The position numbers and the translations under genes are program-made. Positions 54,085 through 56,866 of a DNA stretch of 56,866 bases are shown in pieces. Each line of letters starts with the position of its first letter. Positions within the stretch are counted from its first letter, which is position 1. The notes under the pieces were generated by a model that had not been told where the DNA came from, made no database searches, and was given only the letters and a program-made list of their open reading frames with translations. This DNA is from an uncultured Verrucomicrobia subdivision 3 bacterium (GTDB lineage Bacteria; Verrucomicrobiota; Verrucomicrobiia; Limisphaerales; UBA11358): positions 1 through 56,866 of the forward strand of contig CAITTG010000019.1 of the NCBI GenBank assembly GCA_903895255.1. The letters are read 5' to 3'.

Positions 54085-54113
54085 TTGACAAAAAGAATCT
54101 AATGGACTACATT
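54085..54113 (+). promoter_or_regulatory. Strong sigma70-type promoter candidate
   Basis: A perfect -35 TTGACA (54085-54090), a 17-bp spacer and TACATT (54108-54113). This is the best promoter match in the window. It lies 63-90 bp before the ATG at 54176 of the lectin/FG-GAP gene, with no other gene between. Confidence 0.6.
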
Positions 54114-54175
54114 AAAAGGCATTTTTGAATTTGCTCTGGTTTCAGTTTCCCAGCCTTAAACAAATAATATCAATA

Positions 54176-56866
54176 ATGATTCGTATCCTTGCCCGCCACT
54201 TTGGCCTGGCCGTCTCGGCCAGAGAGTATTTCCACGTGAAACACTTTTCCAGCACCTGCCGGCGTGCGCGCGCAGCCAGGGCGGTTATGCTCACCCTGAT
54301 TTTTTTCACGGCAAGCACGGCTTTGGCCGGCCAATACTTCCAAGATTTTTGGGCCGCCGCGGTTGGCACCAACAATTTCCACGACGGGTCGCAATTGTTC
54401 AGCACGCAACCGGCATCGTTGGCCTCGGTGCAGGATGCCAGTTACAAGGAATTGCAATTGACGGCGAGCGGCGTGCTGGCCACGACTTCCGCTTTTGAGT
54501 TGCCGGATCTCGACCCCGGCACGGCGGTCTATGCGTTCTCGGCCAAATGGAACGCGCCGGTCTATGGGAATTTTCCCAGCGCCGGTGATGGCTTTTCCCT
54601 GAACTTCGGCCAACTGGCTTCCAGCAATCTGATCAGCGGCGCGGTGGAGTCGGGTTACGGCAGAGGCTTGTGTTTCAGCGTGCAGACGGCGGGGGGCACG
54701 CCGGGATTTTATTTGAAAGCCAACGGCACGGTGCTGGCTTCGGCGGCGTATGATCCGACCACGCAATGGGGCGTCAACACGGGCATGCGGCATCTGTTTG
54801 AAGTGGATTGGAATTATCTCACCGGAATGACGGTGCGGCTGGACGGGCAAACCATTTTTACAAATGTGCCCACCACCGGGTTCATTCCCCATTCCGGCGA
54901 CCGGCTGGTGTGGGCGGCGCGCAGTGTCAATTATTCTGAGTATCTGCGGCTGGACAATATCGTGGTGGCGACCGGGGGCAATCTGGTGACGGCTCCGGCG
55001 AGCAGCCCCTATTTTACGGATGCCAATTCTTTTTATTTGCATCCCGGCTCGTATGCCTTTGACGGGAACACCAACACTTTCTGGCTGGAAAACGCAACGA
55101 CCGGTTATGCCGGTGCGACCATCAACAGTCCGGTAGCGGTTTACGCCTTGACCTCGCTGCATGATGGCAGCGGCGCGGTGAATGACCCGCAAGCTTGGGA
55201 ATTGGATGGCAGCAATGATGGCACGGCTTGGACGGCGCTGGGCACGGGCAGTGGTTATTTTTTAAACAACCGCGAAACCCGCTGCTGGATGACGAGCAAT
55301 ACCAATTCGTTCACCGACTGCCGCCTGAATGTCACCGCCAACAATGGCGGGTCGAACATCAAGCTCTATGACGTGACGCTTTACCGCTTCAAAGCCCAAA
55401 ACGGGCCGCCGGCCGCCAGCCTCACCTACCTCGCCCCCTCGGTCTCGCCTTTCGGTGTCATCGTGCAAGCCACCATTCCCACCAGCTTCGGCAACAAGGT
55501 GACGGTGAACTGGGGCACGAATGCCGCCTATGGAAGCTCCGCCACACTTGCGCTGAACAACAACGCCGGTGCCCAGACCTTGAGCTTCGCCCCGCCGCGC
55601 GTGAATCTGGCCGTGCCGATCCATTATCAGTTCGTTTACCAGTATGACGCCGCTCCCGGCGCCTACGACATCACCGGCTCCGACGCCGTCGTCCAGACCA
55701 CCGGGTTTCAGGCCATCGCCTGCGAGCCGCCGATTGTGGGCTTTGGTTTGCCATGCTTATCCACCGCTGCCCTCCGCATCCTTGTCCTACACGGCGGATT
55801 CCGTGGGCTTCTTCGACAGTCAAAACCAGGGGGTGCTGGACCTTTTGACCACGGGCCAGTCGGTCAACGGTAGCGCCGACTTTGGCTCCTTGATTTTTCT
55901 TAATAGCAATCCGATCACCTCCGGCACGGCGTTCACCACCACCAAACCGGCCGCCAAAAGCACCGACATTGCGGGCGCGTTGTTTGGCGGCTACAACGCC
56001 ATATTCAATTTTGACAACGACAACTATCCCGCGTGGACGGTGGGCGGCGACAATTCCACTTACGCATTTAACGTTACCTCCGGCGGCGCCAACTACCGAC
56101 TCAGCTTGGGCTTGCCGGTCTTGATGAACGGCTCGTATAAATTCAACGAATCTGATCCCGTTTATCAATTCAACTTGGGAAACCAGCACATCGCCGGCCC
56201 CGGTCGGGGAGTCGCAGCGGATTTCGATCAAGACGGCTTTGACGACCTCCTTATTCTGGACGATAACGGCGGCTATGGCTTGTATGGAATAAGTTCCCTT
56301 TATACCTACACCCCGTCGGCCTTTCTGCTGCACAATATTCCCAACGCCGGCCAATCAACCGCGAAAGTTGGCTTTAATACCACCCCCCGCCTCTTCGCGC
56401 CGGTAGCGACCACACTGCCGGCCCCGGCGGCTGGTTATGGTTCAACCATCGCCGTAGGGGATATGAACAACGACGGCTATCCGGATCTTTTTATCGCCCT
56501 GGTGCAGCCCGACGGCACTTTCACCGCCCGGTGCTATCTCAATCAGCAGGGTAAGGGTTTTGTCCCCGGTCCGCAGGTATTCCCCGCCGGCAGCCTCACT
56601 TATGGGACATATCCCTCGGCGGTGCTGGCGGATTTCAACGGCGACGGCAATCTCGACCTGCTGCTGGCCGGCTGGGGAGGTCCGAGCGCGCCGACGACCG
56701 CCATTTATTACGGCGACGGCACGGGGCATTTCACCAATAGCAACCTGGTGCTGCCGCAGCGCAACTACGCCAGCGTCGCCGTGGGCGACTTGTTTAACCA
56801 CGGGCGCAACGACATTGTCCTCGGGGGCAATGTTGGGGATCCGGAAACTGGGTCAAGTGCCGTCAA
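54176..56866 (+). CDS. Large secreted lectin/FG-GAP protein, apparent frameshift, 3' end beyond window
   Basis: The first frame (54176 to a stop at 55873) has an N-terminal signal region (hydrophobic LTLIFFTASTALAG), a concanavalin-like lectin domain (YFQDFWAAAVGTNNF), an F5/8 type C-like domain (SYAFDGNTNTFWLENATT) and an Fn3-like unit. From about 55760 the homologous sequence continues in another frame (SLSYTADSVGFFDSQNQ) and stays open to base 56866, with FG-GAP/VCBS calcium-binding repeats (ADFDQDGFDDLLIL, AVGDMNNDGYPDLF, ADFNGDGNLDLLLA). A one-base shift near 55740-55790 therefore splits the gene; it could be real or an assembly error. I chose ATG 54176 over the upstream TTG at 54125. 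Probably cell-surface or secreted, calcium-dependent and carbohydrate-binding. Confidence 0.7.

Noticed and set aside
1..56866. tRNA, rRNA or riboswitch genes
   Set aside because: I found no cloverleaf or conserved riboswitch core in the intergenic regions I read; small ones could be missed without a covariance search.

Overview
The window looks like a chromosomal segment of a Verrucomicrobiota bacterium, probably of the Pedosphaera/Limisphaera type. This rests on a GC-rich coding style with few Shine-Dalgarno sites, a pseudopilin-like protein ending in an H-X9-DG motif, a DUF6600-type WxW-rich secreted protein, exported Gfo/Idh/MocA and DegT-like enzymes, alkaline-ceramidase-like proteins, and large secreted lectin/FG-GAP proteins. 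It is a judgement from protein style; no database search was run.

Layout. 1-4.6 kb (+): the 3' part of purL, then a fatty-acid desaturase overlapping lpxD by ATGA. 4.8-15.9 kb (+): a tight eight-gene block with an ABC-2 permease, three SPFH (HflK/HflC-like) membrane proteins, a His-rich P1B-type metal ATPase, an ABC ATPase, a second ABC permease and an anchored helical protein. It reads as one membrane-remodelling or metal-handling operon. 16.0-17.6 kb: a DUF6600-like secreted protein, followed by about 840 bp without a gene that holds two oppositely oriented copies of a ~108-bp repeat around a long perfect hairpin. 18.4-40.8 kb (-): sixteen closely packed genes for glycan and amino-sugar use: nagB, nagA, an MFS carrier, an SSS symporter, a GH84-like hexosaminidase, a six-hairpin glycosidase, a GH42-like Tat protein, a beta-propeller, and two parallel sets of oxidoreductase + DegT aminotransferase + ceramidase-like hydrolase. 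One set is largely cytoplasmic; in the other every member carries an export signal. 40.9-48.3 kb (-): a pseudopilin, a large secreted adhesin-like protein, a NarL-type response regulator and a periplasmic-propeller histidine kinase, which may sense the glycan.

48.4-54.0 kb looks like a mobile element, apparently lower in GC by eye: a RepA-like AAA ATPase next to an array of TGACGG hexamers, an unknown 394-aa protein, and a tyrosine recombinase whose N-terminal half is on + and catalytic half on -, converging on an inverted repeat. Joining the halves at a shared CTGCCA restores an in-frame protein of about 502 aa. 54.1 kb to the end: a large secreted lectin/FG-GAP protein with an apparent frameshift near 55.75 kb, preceded by a good sigma70-like promoter and running off the window.

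The strongest candidates for undescribed biology are the paired cytoplasmic and exported oxidoreductase/aminotransferase/ceramidase-like modules, the inverted split recombinase, and the SPFH-metal-ATPase-ABC block.
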